64,000 bases of DNA from Pseudomonas sp. P8_241. GTDB lineage: Bacteria > Pseudomonadota > Gammaproteobacteria > Pseudomonadales > Pseudomonadaceae. The position numbers and the translations under genes were made by a program. Location of the stretch: the NCBI RefSeq assembly GCF_034008315.1, contig NZ_CP125377.1, forward strand, positions 6,264,501 to 6,328,500. The letters run 5' to 3'. A model generated the notes under the pieces. It saw only the letters and a list, made by a program, of their open reading frames with translations, was not told where the DNA came from and made no database searches. Numbering within the stretch: position 1 is the first letter of the stretch; each line of letters begins with the position of its first letter. Shown in pieces: positions 9,633 through 17,958 of this stretch.

Positions 9633-10289
9633 ATGCGCCTGGCTCTATTCGATTTGGACAACACTCTTCTTGGCGGTGACAGCGATCACGCTTGGGGCGA
9701 TTACCTGTGCGAGCGCGGCTTCCTTGACGCCGTCGCCTACAAGACGCGCAACGACGAGTTCTATCAGGATTACCTGGCTGGGAAGCTGGATAACGCTGCC
9801 TACCTGAACTTCTGCCTGGAGGTTCTGGGTCGCACCGAGATGGCCACGCTGGATCAGTGGCACAGCGACTACATGCGCGATTGCATCGAGCCGATCATGC
9901 TGCCCAAGGCCCTCGAACTGCTGAAAAAGCACCGTGACGCCGGCGACAAACTGGTGATCATCACCGCCACGAACCGCTTCGTCACCGCACCGATTGCCGT
10001 GCGTCTGGGCGTTGAAACCCTGATCGCTACCGAGTGCGAAATGCTCGATGGCCGCTACACCGGGCGCAGCACCGATGTGCCGTGTTTCCGCGAAGGCAAG
10101 GTGACACGGTTGAATCGTTGGCTGGAAGAAACCGGATATTCGCTGGAGGACAGCTACTTCTATAGCGACTCGATGAATGATTTGCCGTTGCTGGAGCAGG
10201 TGACGAATCCAGTAGCAGTGGATCCGGATCCGAATCTGCGGGCAGAGGCCGAGAAACGTGGTTGGCCGGTAATCACTCTGCGCGACTGA
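9633..10289 (+). CDS. HAD-superfamily phosphatase (HAD-IB; likely histidinol-phosphate phosphatase)
   Basis: This 218-residue HAD hydrolase has motif I '[13 protein letters not shown]', motif II in 'IITATN' and motif III-IV '[11 protein letters not shown]', with a helical C1 cap. The place next to rppH-ptsP matches PA0335 of P. aeruginosa. From memory, PA0335 was reported to be the histidinol-phosphate phosphatase needed for histidine synthesis, because pseudomonads lack the HisB phosphatase domain. The function is therefore an inference from synteny; motifs alone support only a small-molecule phosphomonoesterase. Confidence 0.85.
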   Translation: MRLALFDLDNTLLGGDSDHAWGDYLCERGFLDAVAYKTRNDEFYQDYLAGKLDNAAYLNFCLEVLGRTEMATLDQWHSDYMRDCIEPIMLPKALELLKKHRDAGDKLVIITATNRFVTAPIAVRLGVETLIATECEMLDGRYTGRSTDVPCFREGKVTRLNRWLEETGYSLEDSYFYSDSMNDLPLLEQVTNPVAVDPDPNLRAEAEKRGWPVITLRD

Positions 10290-10295
10290 AGACGC

Positions 10296-10360
10296 CATCG
10301 CCGGCAAGCCGGCTCCTACAAGGGCAGCACTCGCCCTGTGGGAGCTGGCTTGCCGGCGAC
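10296..10360. repeat. REP-type inverted pair
   Basis: Inverted copies of the CGCCGGCAAGCCGGCTCC / GGAGCTGGCTTGCCGGCG type lie just after the HAD gene stop, between convergent genes. Confidence 0.8.
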
Positions 10361-10382
10361 AGGTTCAACTCGGTCTCAAGCA

Positions 10383-10808
10383 CTAAACCGGCTTGGCGCC
10401 CATCAACCCGGCAATGGCGATAAAGCAGACAAAGCTGAACAACGCCAAGGCAAAGGTGAATTTCCCCACGTCACCGGGCGTTTTGCGCAGCTTGTTCAGC
10501 CGCACCAGCAACCAGAACCACGCGAGCGCCGCCACGGTGTACAGCACGCTGGAAGCCAGCAACCAGGTCTGGCCCAGCGGCCAGCCCACCAGATGCACCA
10601 TCCCCCAGCCGGTGAACGGCATGCTCAGCAGTGCCAGGCCCATCAGCAGCCAGACAAACACTCTTGGCCCCTGCAAGGTGCGGCTGCCCGCCGTCGCATC
10701 ACCCTTGCGCCGCGCGAGCAAAACCCAGACTCCCAACCCCAGCGCACAAGCCAGCAGTACAACCGTTGCCACCATGTGCGCCGCTTTCAGGGCAGTTAAC
10801 GATTCCAT
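10383..10808 (-). CDS. DUF2269-type small integral membrane protein
   Basis: This 141-residue protein has four clear hydrophobic segments: near the N-terminus, around residues 50-70, around 80-100 and at the C-terminus. Short charged linkers separate them, and the N-terminus is 'ALKAAHMVATVVLL', as in the DUF2269 family. No catalytic motif is visible and the function is unknown. It lies 40 bp downstream of ilvA on the same strand, so it may be read from the ilvA transcript. Confidence 0.7.
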   Translation of the reverse strand: MESLTALKAAHMVATVVLLACALGLGVWVLLARRKGDATAGSRTLQGPRVFVWLLMGLALLSMPFTGWGMVHLVGWPLGQTWLLASSVLYTVAALAWFWLLVRLNKLRKTPGDVGKFTFALALFSFVCFIAIAGLMGAKPV

Positions 10809-10848
10809 TGTCAGATTTCCTTATTATCTTGCCCGTCAGCGTAGCCGT

Positions 10849-12363
10849 TCAGCCAAGAAACAGCTGATAGGCCGGATTGTCGCTTTCGTCCCAGTATGGG
10901 TAACCGATTTCTTCCAGCGCCGCCGGCACCAGGTGGCGCTCGTCGTGAGGCACTTGCAGGCCCGCGACGACACGACCATCCGCCGCACCATGGTTGCGGT
11001 AGTGGAACATCGAGATATTCCAGCGCCCGCCAAGCTTGTTGAGGAAGTTGAACAGCGCGCCCGGACGTTCCGGGAACTCGAAGCGCAAGATCACTTCATC
11101 GACCACATGCGCAGCGCGGCCGCCAACCATGTGACGGATGTGCAGCTTGGCCAGTTCGTTGTCGGTCAGGTCCAGCACCGGAAAACCCTGCCCGCTCAGG
11201 CTGGCGATCAGCGCGCTGCGCGGGTCGTTTTCCGGGTGCGTCTGCACACCGACGAAGATGTGCGCTTCGCTGCCGGTGTTGTAGCGGTAATTGAATTCGG
11301 TGATCTGGCGCTTGCCGATGGCCTCGCAGAACGCCTTGAAGCTGCCCGGCTTCTCGGGAATGGTCACGGCGATGATCGCTTCACGACCCTCGCCCAGCTC
11401 GGCGCGCTCGGCCACATGACGCAAACGGTCGAAGTTGACGTTGGCGCCGGAATCGATCGCCACGAAGGTCTGCCCGGTGACGCCGCGCTGTTCGACATAC
11501 TTCTTGATCCCGGCCACGCCCAGGGCGCCGGCAGGTTCGGTGATTGAACGGGTATCGTCGTAGATGTCCTTGATCGCCGCGCAGATTTCATCGGTGCTGA
11601 CGGTGATCACCTCATCGACATAGTCTTTGCAGATATCAAAGGTATGCTGACCGATCTGGGCCACCGCGACGCCGTCGGCGAAGAGGCCCACGGTCGGCAG
11701 CACCACGCGCTCACCAGCCGCCATCGCCGCTTGCAGGCAATTGGAATCATCCGGCTCGACACCGATGACCTTGATGTCCGGGCGCAAATACTTCACATAC
11801 GCGGCGATGCCGGCGATCAGGCCGCCACCACCCACCGGGACGAAAATCGCATCCAGCGGCATCGGGTGCTGGCGCAGAATCTCCATTGCTACCGTGCCCT
11901 GCCCTGCAATGGTGTGCGGATCGTCGTAGGGGTGAATGTAGACGTAGCCTTTTTCGTCGACCAGTTTCAGCGAATAGGCCAACGCTTCCGGGAACGAATC
12001 ACCATGCAGCACCACCTTGCCACCGCGCGAGCGCACGCCTTCGACTTTGATCTCTGGAGTGGTCTTGGGCATGACGATGGTCGCTTTCACGCCCAACACC
12101 TTGGCCGCCAGGGCCAGACCTTGCGCATGGTTGCCCGCAGAAGCGGTGACCACGCCGCGAGCGCGTTCTTCATCGCTCAGCTGGGTCAGCTTGTTGTAGG
12201 CGCCGCGAATCTTGAACGAGAACACCGGCTGCAAGTCTTCGCGCTTGAGCAAAATACTGTTGCCCAGCCGCTCGGAGAGCTGGCGGGCAGTCTGCAATGG
12301 GGTTTCTACGGCAACGTCATAAACGCGCGAGGTGAGGATCTTTTTGACGTACTGTTCAAGCAT
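10849..12363 (-). CDS. ilvA: Threonine ammonia-lyase, biosynthetic
   Basis: This 504-residue PLP enzyme turns threonine into 2-oxobutyrate, the first step to isoleucine. The PLP Lys lies in 'FSFKIRGAYNKL', and the cofactor-binding glycine loop is 'VPVGGGGLIAG'. The C-terminal third holds two ACT-like regulatory modules ('IPEKPGSFKAF...' and 'FPERPGALFNFL...'), as expected for the isoleucine-inhibited biosynthetic form rather than the short catabolic TdcB. Length matches E. coli IlvA. It is divergent from rpiA across a repeat-filled gap. Confidence 0.96.
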   Translation of the reverse strand: MLEQYVKKILTSRVYDVAVETPLQTARQLSERLGNSILLKREDLQPVFSFKIRGAYNKLTQLSDEERARGVVTASAGNHAQGLALAAKVLGVKATIVMPKTTPEIKVEGVRSRGGKVVLHGDSFPEALAYSLKLVDEKGYVYIHPYDDPHTIAGQGTVAMEILRQHPMPLDAIFVPVGGGGLIAGIAAYVKYLRPDIKVIGVEPDDSNCLQAAMAAGERVVLPTVGLFADGVAVAQIGQHTFDICKDYVDEVITVSTDEICAAIKDIYDDTRSITEPAGALGVAGIKKYVEQRGVTGQTFVAIDSGANVNFDRLRHVAERAELGEGREAIIAVTIPEKPGSFKAFCEAIGKRQITEFNYRYNTGSEAHIFVGVQTHPENDPRSALIASLSGQGFPVLDLTDNELAKLHIRHMVGGRAAHVVDEVILRFEFPERPGALFNFLNKLGGRWNISMFHYRNHGAADGRVVAGLQVPHDERHLVPAALEEIGYPYWDESDNPAYQLFLG

Positions 12364-12467
12364 CGGAAAGCATCACTGAGCGGGTTGGGCAGGACCACGG
12401 AGTCTAACCCGGCTTTTGGCCGCACGACCACATTAAACCGGTGGTTTTAAGGCCTGACATACACCCT

Positions 12468-12588
12468 GTGGCGAGGGGGCTTGCCCCCGTTGGAGTGCGC
12501 AGCACTCCCTTTGCATTTATCCAGGAGCAACGTATTCGCCGGTTTTACGACTGCTTCGCAGCCGAACGGGGGCAGGCCCCCTCGCCAC
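12468..12588. repeat. Long composite inverted repeat between ilvA and rpiA
   Basis: The outer arms (GTGGCGAGGGGGCTTGCCCC and its inverted partner) enclose smaller dyads such as GGAGTGCGCAGCACTCC and TGCTTCGCAGC. This is a different REP family from the 'TGTAGGAGC' type. It fills most of the 317-bp ilvA-rpiA gap and leaves about 90 bp on either side for the two divergent promoters. Confidence 0.8.
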
Positions 12589-12680
12589 AAAGAGCCATTC
12601 GACACACTGGCAATGACCTTCCCCGCCCCGAAGCCTATAATGCCGGCCTTTCGTTCCCTCTTCGGCACCTCGGAGCCCGC

Positions 12681-13355
12681 ATGACCCAGGATCAACTCAA
12701 ACAGGCAGTGGCTCAGGCCGCCGTCGACTTCATCCTTCCGAAACTCGACGACAAGAGCATCGTCGGGGTCGGCACCGGCTCCACCGCCAACTGCTTCATC
12801 GACGCGCTGGCCAAGCACAAGGGTGCATTCGATGGCGCCGTCGCCAGTTCCGAAGCCACCGCCGCACGCCTCAAGGGCCACGGCATACCGGTGTACGAAC
12901 TCAATACCGTCAGCGACCTGGAGTTCTACGTCGACGGCGCCGATGAAAGCGACGAGCACCTGAACCTGATCAAGGGCGGCGGTGCGGCCCTGACCCGCGA
13001 AAAGATTGTCGCGGCCGTGGCCAAGACCTTTATCTGCATCGCTGATGGCAGCAAGTTGGTGCCCGTACTCGGTGCGTTCCCGCTGCCGGTCGAAGTGATT
13101 CCAATGGCCCGCAGCCACGTGGCGCGTGAGTTGGTCAAGCTCGGTGGCGATCCGGTCTATCGTGAAGGTGTACTGACCGACAACGGCAACATCATCCTCG
13201 ACGTGTTCAACATGCAGATCACCAACCCGGTGGAGCTGGAGACGCAGATCAATGCCATCGTCGGCGTGGTCACCAACGGTTTGTTCGCGGCGCGTCCGGC
13301 GGATCTGTTGCTGCTTGGGACCAGCGAAGGTGTGAAAACCCTGCGCGCTGAATAA
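12681..13355 (+). CDS. rpiA: Ribose-5-phosphate isomerase A
   Basis: This 224-residue enzyme interconverts ribose-5-phosphate and ribulose-5-phosphate in the pentose phosphate pathway. Signatures are '[13 protein letters not shown]' (phosphate loop), 'FYVDGADE' with the catalytic acid region, and '[13 protein letters not shown]' with the active-site Lys and Glu. The start at 12681 ('[11 protein letters not shown]') gives the normal family length; the open frame continues upstream without similarity. The ilvA-rpiA divergent arrangement is conserved in Pseudomonas. Confidence 0.97.
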   Translation: MTQDQLKQAVAQAAVDFILPKLDDKSIVGVGTGSTANCFIDALAKHKGAFDGAVASSEATAARLKGHGIPVYELNTVSDLEFYVDGADESDEHLNLIKGGGAALTREKIVAAVAKTFICIADGSKLVPVLGAFPLPVEVIPMARSHVARELVKLGGDPVYREGVLTDNGNIILDVFNMQITNPVELETQINAIVGVVTNGLFAARPADLLLLGTSEGVKTLRAE

Positions 13356-13370
13356 GCTCACACAATCCCC

Positions 13371-13460
13371 TGTAGGAGCTGGCTTGCCAGCGAAAGCGGT
13401 GTAATGGCCGACATCGATGTCGAATGTCTTGCACCCTTCGCTGGCAAGCCAGGTCCTACA
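13371..13460. repeat. REP-type inverted pair
   Basis: Inverted 'TGTAGGAGCTGGCTTGCCAG' copies flank about 40 bp between the convergent rpiA and the SdiA-regulated-like gene. An inner ATCGAT dyad is present. Confidence 0.85.
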
Positions 13461-13475
13461 GGAACCGTGTCAGCC

Positions 13476-14393
13476 TCAAGGCTGGGTTGGTTTTTTGAAC
13501 ACGTAAAACAGGTTCGGCTCGCTCACCAGATACATGGTGCCCTCGTCATCCATGGCGATGCCTTCTGCCTGCGGTACGGTTTTCTTCAGACCTTGCCGGC
13601 CTTTGATCAGCGACATGGTGCTCAGCGGTCGCCCGTCCACGTCCAGCTCCAGAATCAGGTTGGACTCGTCCGACAGCGCCAGCAAATGACCGCTTCGTTC
13701 GTCGTATTGCAGACTCGACAGATCGCGCACGAACATCCCGGCATCGCGCTTGGGGTTGTTGATCACGTGAACTGCATAGGATTTTTCGGGATTGAAATGC
13801 GGAAATCCGTGCACCTCGTAGATCAGCATCGGGTCGCGTTCCTTGGCAACAAACAGCCGCTTGCCCACCGAATCATAAGCCAGCCCCTCAAACCCCTTGT
13901 TGCCGCTCATGTGCACGCCGAGGGTCATCTGTTCGGCATCTGCCGCATCGAGAAAAGTCACGCCCGGCTCCAGGTGAATCTTGATCAGCCGCTGCTGAGA
14001 CTCGTCTGTGATGACATAGGTATCGGCGCTGATGAACTCCACGGCTTCCGGATCGCCGAAACCGATCAGCGAAACGCGACGCAAAATCCTGCCATCGAGG
14101 GATAGCTCGATCAGTTCGGAATTCTTGTTGGTCACGGTAAAGAGGCTTTTGCGCACAGGGTCGAAGGTCAACGCCGAAACATCGTCGTTCAAGCCTTCAA
14201 TCACTTGCGCCTCTGCGGCCACCTGGTACCGATCCAGCCCGATGGACTGGGTGCTCATCGGCTGCCACAGGGTGTGCAGGTTGAACCAGGCGCGTTCGAA
14301 AAGGCGCATGTACTGCCCGATCCCGATCAGTACGATCAGAGATATCACTGACAAGATCAGAATCAAGGGCTTGGGGCGGGCAAATCGGCGCAT
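13476..14393 (-). CDS. SdiA-regulated-domain membrane-anchored beta-propeller protein (copy 1)
   Basis: This protein of about 305 residues has a basic N-terminus and one hydrophobic anchor ('PLILILSVISLIVLIGIG'). A repetitive propeller-like domain with NHL/SdiA-regulated character follows (for example 'DDVSALTFDPVRKSLFTVTN', 'FEGLAYDSVGKRLFVAKE'). It ends 'MYLVSEPNLFYVFKK', nearly the same as the next gene. The substrate is unknown. The start is uncertain: ATG at 14393 fits the anchor but lacks a clear ribosome site, and a GTG at 14477 would add 28 residues. It is one of two tandem paralogues. Confidence 0.8.
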   Translation of the reverse strand: MRRFARPKPLILILSVISLIVLIGIGQYMRLFERAWFNLHTLWQPMSTQSIGLDRYQVAAEAQVIEGLNDDVSALTFDPVRKSLFTVTNKNSELIELSLDGRILRRVSLIGFGDPEAVEFISADTYVITDESQQRLIKIHLEPGVTFLDAADAEQMTLGVHMSGNKGFEGLAYDSVGKRLFVAKERDPMLIYEVHGFPHFNPEKSYAVHVINNPKRDAGMFVRDLSSLQYDERSGHLLALSDESNLILELDVDGRPLSTMSLIKGRQGLKKTVPQAEGIAMDDEGTMYLVSEPNLFYVFKKPTQP

Positions 14394-14511
14394 TCGGGAG
14401 GGCTCGGGTTCAAGACAGGCGGATGAAATATCACGTCTGTCTGAACTGAAGCTTAATGGCCACTGGCCAAGTCGCACAACCGAGCGTAATTATTCCTGTA
14501 AAACGTAAACG

Positions 14512-15438
14512 TCACTTCTGCTTTTCGAACCGGTAAAACAGGTTCGGCTCACTTACCATATACAGCGTACCTGCCTCGTCCATCGTCACGCCTTCGGCGC
14601 GCGGAATGGTCTTTTTCAGGCCGTTGAAGCCCCCCAGCAAGGTCATGAAGCTGACCTGCTCGCCCTTCTCGTCCAACTCCAGCAACAGGTGAGAGTCAGC
14701 GGACAGCACAAGGGTATGGCCGGTGCGCGGATCGATGGCCAAGGCCGAAAGGTTACGGATGTCCAAATCGTTGCTGACGAGTCGTTGCTTGTCACCGGTG
14801 AGCGTCTTGCCGTCGCCTTTCCAGGTGAACAGCGCGGGGGGACGCTCTTCACCCAGCAACAGTTGCTGATTACGGGCATCCCAGGTGACACCTTCAAACG
14901 CCTTGTTCTGGTCTTTCGAAGGTCCGAGGTCGTATTTGAGGAAATCGGCGAGGTTCAGTTCGCGGGTGTCGGCATCGACTTTGACGATGGTGATCTGATG
15001 GTCACGCTCATCGACAATGGCCAGCAGGCCGTTGCCCAGCACGGTGACACCTTCCGGGTTGCTCCAGCCCACCAATGGCATTTTGCGTAGAACATCGCCC
15101 TGCAAGGTCAGTTCGACCAGAAAGGGATTTTTACCCATGACCGAAAACAGGGTTTTGGTTTGAGGATCGTAGGCCAGATCGGAGGCCTCATCCTTTTCCA
15201 TGCCCGGCAGCAGCTTGGCGTCGATCACAGCCTGGTAGTCCGGCAACCAGACACTCTCCTGGCGCTCGGCCGGGCTTTCGAGATTTTCCTGCATCCAGAG
15301 CACGCCACGATCGTCCCAATGCATGGCAAATGCGACCCCATAAGCGATGGCGGCCACCAGCAAAAGCCAGGTGTACCAACGCAGGGCGAAGCGCGAGCGG
15401 CGGGCAGTTTTAAGCGTGGAGAGCGGTTGGATGGCCAT
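14512..15438 (-). CDS. SdiA-regulated-domain membrane-anchored beta-propeller protein (copy 2)
   Basis: This 308-residue paralogue of the downstream gene has an N-terminal membrane anchor ('WYTWLLLVAAIAYGVAFAM'), then a periplasmic propeller-like domain with 'ASDLAYDPQTKTLFSVMGKN', 'FEGVTWDARNQQLLLGEE' and the shared ending 'LYMVSEPNLFYRFEK'. The two share layout and motifs but have diverged clearly, so the duplication is old. The family name comes from an SdiA-regulated E. coli gene; no biochemical activity is established that I can name. Confidence 0.82.
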   Translation of the reverse strand: MAIQPLSTLKTARRSRFALRWYTWLLLVAAIAYGVAFAMHWDDRGVLWMQENLESPAERQESVWLPDYQAVIDAKLLPGMEKDEASDLAYDPQTKTLFSVMGKNPFLVELTLQGDVLRKMPLVGWSNPEGVTVLGNGLLAIVDERDHQITIVKVDADTRELNLADFLKYDLGPSKDQNKAFEGVTWDARNQQLLLGEERPPALFTWKGDGKTLTGDKQRLVSNDLDIRNLSALAIDPRTGHTLVLSADSHLLLELDEKGEQVSFMTLLGGFNGLKKTIPRAEGVTMDEAGTLYMVSEPNLFYRFEKQK

Positions 15439-15580
15439 CAGGGAATGCGTTCCAGAAATTCAGGCTAGGGGTAATAGCACAATTGAGCCCGGCCAGTCGG
15501 CCGCAAGCCTTGGAATTATCCAGACAGGATGTGAAAAAAACGGGAAATGGCGGGATCGGCCTTTTGCGTTTCAGCCAAAT

Positions 15581-15650
15581 CAAAAGATCGCAGCTGGCGG
15601 CAGCGCCTACACCGATCTCTGTAGGAGCTGCCGCAGGCTGCGATCTTTTG
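15581..15650. repeat. REP-type inverted pair
   Basis: Inverted arms of the CAAAAGATCGCAG / CTGCGATCTTTTG family with TGTAGGAGCTGCCGCAGG lie directly after the end of the fumarylacetoacetase-family gene. Confidence 0.85.
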
Positions 15651-15655
15651 CTTTT

Positions 15656-16321
15656 TTAACGAACGCTGCTGGTAAAGCTGCTGGCACCCGGCAGTTCCAG
15701 GACGATCTCGTCGCCCACATTCAACGGCCCCACACCCACCGGCGTGCCGGTCAGGATCACATCACCGGCCTGCAGCGAGAAGCAGCCGGCCATGTGCTGG
15801 ATCATCGGCACGATCGGGTTGAGCATTGCGCTGCTGTTGCCATCCTGGCGGACTTCACCGTTGATGGTCAGGCGGATGCCAATGTCAGTCAGGTCAGCAA
15901 AGGTGCTGCCGGACACGAACGGAGCAATCACCGCCGCGCCATCGAACGATTTAGCGATTTCCCACGGCAGGCCCTTGGACTTCAGCTCCGCCTGCTTGTC
16001 GCGCAGTGTCAGGTCCAGGGCCGGGGCGAAACCGGAAATGGCATCGAGCACTTCTTCACGGCTCGGTTTGGTCGACAATGGTTTGCCGATCAACACCGCG
16101 ATTTCCGCTTCGTAGTGCACTGAGCCACGCTCGGTCGGGATGTTGAATCCACCCTCCAGCGACACCACGCAACTGCCCGGCTTGATGAACAGCAGTGGTT
16201 CGGTCGGCACCGGGTTGTCCAGTTCCTTGGCGTGCTCGGCGTAGTTACGGCCGATGCACACCACCTTCCCCAACGGGAAGTGAATACGCGTACCGTCGAC
16301 ATACTGGTGCTGATAGCTCAT
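15656..16321 (-). CDS. Fumarylacetoacetate hydrolase family protein
   Basis: This 221-residue cytosolic enzyme is of the FAH fold used by fumarylpyruvate hydrolases, acylpyruvases and oxaloacetate decarboxylases. Visible signatures are 'KVVCIGRNYAEHAKEL' near the N-terminus, 'HYEAEIAVLIGKPL' (metal-ligand Glu residues) and 'GDVILTGTPVGVGPL'. Small one-domain members like this are often acylpyruvate hydrolases or oxaloacetate decarboxylases; which one cannot be told here. It is 36 bp downstream of the D2HGDH gene on the same strand and is probably cotranscribed with it. Confidence 0.9.
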   Translation of the reverse strand: MSYQHQYVDGTRIHFPLGKVVCIGRNYAEHAKELDNPVPTEPLLFIKPGSCVVSLEGGFNIPTERGSVHYEAEIAVLIGKPLSTKPSREEVLDAISGFAPALDLTLRDKQAELKSKGLPWEIAKSFDGAAVIAPFVSGSTFADLTDIGIRLTINGEVRQDGNSSAMLNPIVPMIQHMAGCFSLQAGDVILTGTPVGVGPLNVGDEIVLELPGASSFTSSVR

Positions 16322-16357
16322 TACCGACTCCTGCTTCGTGCTCTTAAAGTTCGAAAA

Positions 16358-17752
16358 TCAAACGGCGAAAATCTTGCCCGGGTTCATGATGCCATTCGGG
16401 TCGAACACCGCCTTGACCGCTTTCATGTATTCGATCTCGACCGGTGAGCGGCTGTAGGTCAAATAGTCACGCTTGGTCATGCCCACGCCGTGCTCGGCGG
16501 AGATCGAACCGTTGTACTTCTGGACGATTTCGAACACCCACTTGTTGACGGTGGCGCACTTGGCGAAGAACTCGTCTTTGCTCAGATCATCCGGTTTGAG
16601 GATGTTCAAGTGCAGGTTGCCGTCGCCGATGTGGCCGAACCAGACGATTTCGAAGTCCGGATAGTGTTCGCCGACGATTGCATCGACTTCCTTCAGGAAC
16701 GCCGGGACTTTCGACACGGTGACCGAGATGTCGTTCTTGTACGGCGTCCAGTGGGAAATGGTTTCGGAGATGTATTCGCGCAGCTTCCACAGATTCTGCA
16801 ACTGGGTTTCGCTCTGGCTCATCACGCCATCCAGTACCCAGCCTTGCTCAACGCAGTGCTCGAAAGTTTCCAGCGCGTGGTTGGCCACTTCCTCGGTGGT
16901 CGCTTCGAATTCCAGCAGCGCATAGAACGGGCAGTCGGTTTCGAACGGCGCCGGCACATCGCCACGCCCCATGACCTTGGCCAGGGCTTTGTCGGAGAAG
17001 AATTCGAACGCGGTCAGGTCGAGCTTGTTCTGGAAAGCGTGCAGCACCGGCATGATTGAGTCGAAATCGGCGGTGCCAAGGACCATCGCTGTCAGGTTTT
17101 TCGGCGCACGGTCCAGGCGCATGGTCGCTTCGACCACGAAACCGAGAGTGCCTTCGGCGCCGATGAACAGCTGACGCATGTCGTAGCCCGTGGCGTTCTT
17201 GATCAGGTCACGGTTCAGCTCCAGCACGTCGCCCTTACCGGTGACGACTTTCATGCCGGCAACCCAGTTACGGGTCATGCCGTAGCGAATGACCTTGATT
17301 CCGCCGGCATTGGTGCCGATATTGCCGCCAATCTGGCTGGAACCGGACGATGCGAAGTCCACAGGGTAGTACAGGCCTTTTTCCTCTGCGACGTTCTGCA
17401 ATTGCTTGGTCACCACGCCCGGCTGACAACGGGCAGTGCGGTCGGTCAGGTTCACGTCGAGGATCTGGTTCATGTAATCGAAGGACACAACCACTTCGCC
17501 ATTGGCTGCCACTGCGGCGGCGGACAATCCGGTACGACCGCCGGACGGCACCAGCGCCACCTTGTGTTTATTGGCCCACAGGACAATGGCCTGGACCTGC
17601 TCGGTGGTCTTTGGGAAAACAATGGCGGTCGGGGCCGGCGCGAAATGCTTGGTCCAATCCTTACCGTAAGCATTCAGGGAGTCGGCATCGGTCAGCACCT
17701 TGCCAGGCTCAACCAGGGTCTTCAGCTCATCAATCAGGGCAGGATTGGTCAT
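16358..17752 (-). CDS. FAD-linked D-2-hydroxyglutarate dehydrogenase
   Basis: This 464-residue flavoenzyme has a PCMH-type FAD domain ('KVALVPSGGRTGLS', 'QPGVVTKQLQNVAEEKGLYY', 'IGGNIGTNAGG') and a C-terminal FAD-oxidase domain ('GHIGDGNLHLNI', 'SAEHGVG'). It oxidises D-2-hydroxyglutarate to 2-oxoglutarate. In P. stutzeri this enzyme is reported to be coupled to SerA, which makes D-2-hydroxyglutarate while oxidising 3-phosphoglycerate; here it is divergent from serA, which fits. The start at 17752 ('MTNPALIDELKTLVEPGKV') is chosen by family similarity; an ATG 10 codons upstream is possible. Confidence 0.88.
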   Translation of the reverse strand: MTNPALIDELKTLVEPGKVLTDADSLNAYGKDWTKHFAPAPTAIVFPKTTEQVQAIVLWANKHKVALVPSGGRTGLSAAAVAANGEVVVSFDYMNQILDVNLTDRTARCQPGVVTKQLQNVAEEKGLYYPVDFASSGSSQIGGNIGTNAGGIKVIRYGMTRNWVAGMKVVTGKGDVLELNRDLIKNATGYDMRQLFIGAEGTLGFVVEATMRLDRAPKNLTAMVLGTADFDSIMPVLHAFQNKLDLTAFEFFSDKALAKVMGRGDVPAPFETDCPFYALLEFEATTEEVANHALETFEHCVEQGWVLDGVMSQSETQLQNLWKLREYISETISHWTPYKNDISVTVSKVPAFLKEVDAIVGEHYPDFEIVWFGHIGDGNLHLNILKPDDLSKDEFFAKCATVNKWVFEIVQKYNGSISAEHGVGMTKRDYLTYSRSPVEIEYMKAVKAVFDPNGIMNPGKIFAV

Positions 17753-17958
17753 CGACAGAACTCTCGAACAATTCATGGTCATCCTGAGAACGCTTCACGT
17801 CGCAGGAATGAGTGTTTAGCGGGGCGCTTATGCTAGCATACCGACCCCGCAGCATAGTGCCCAACGACTGTTCTGCGGTGACGGCTTTCCTGCCGTGCGG
17901 GTCAGCTCCGGGCTGCTCCCTTTCCTGCCATTTTTCTCCGGGATACAGGTTTACGCAG

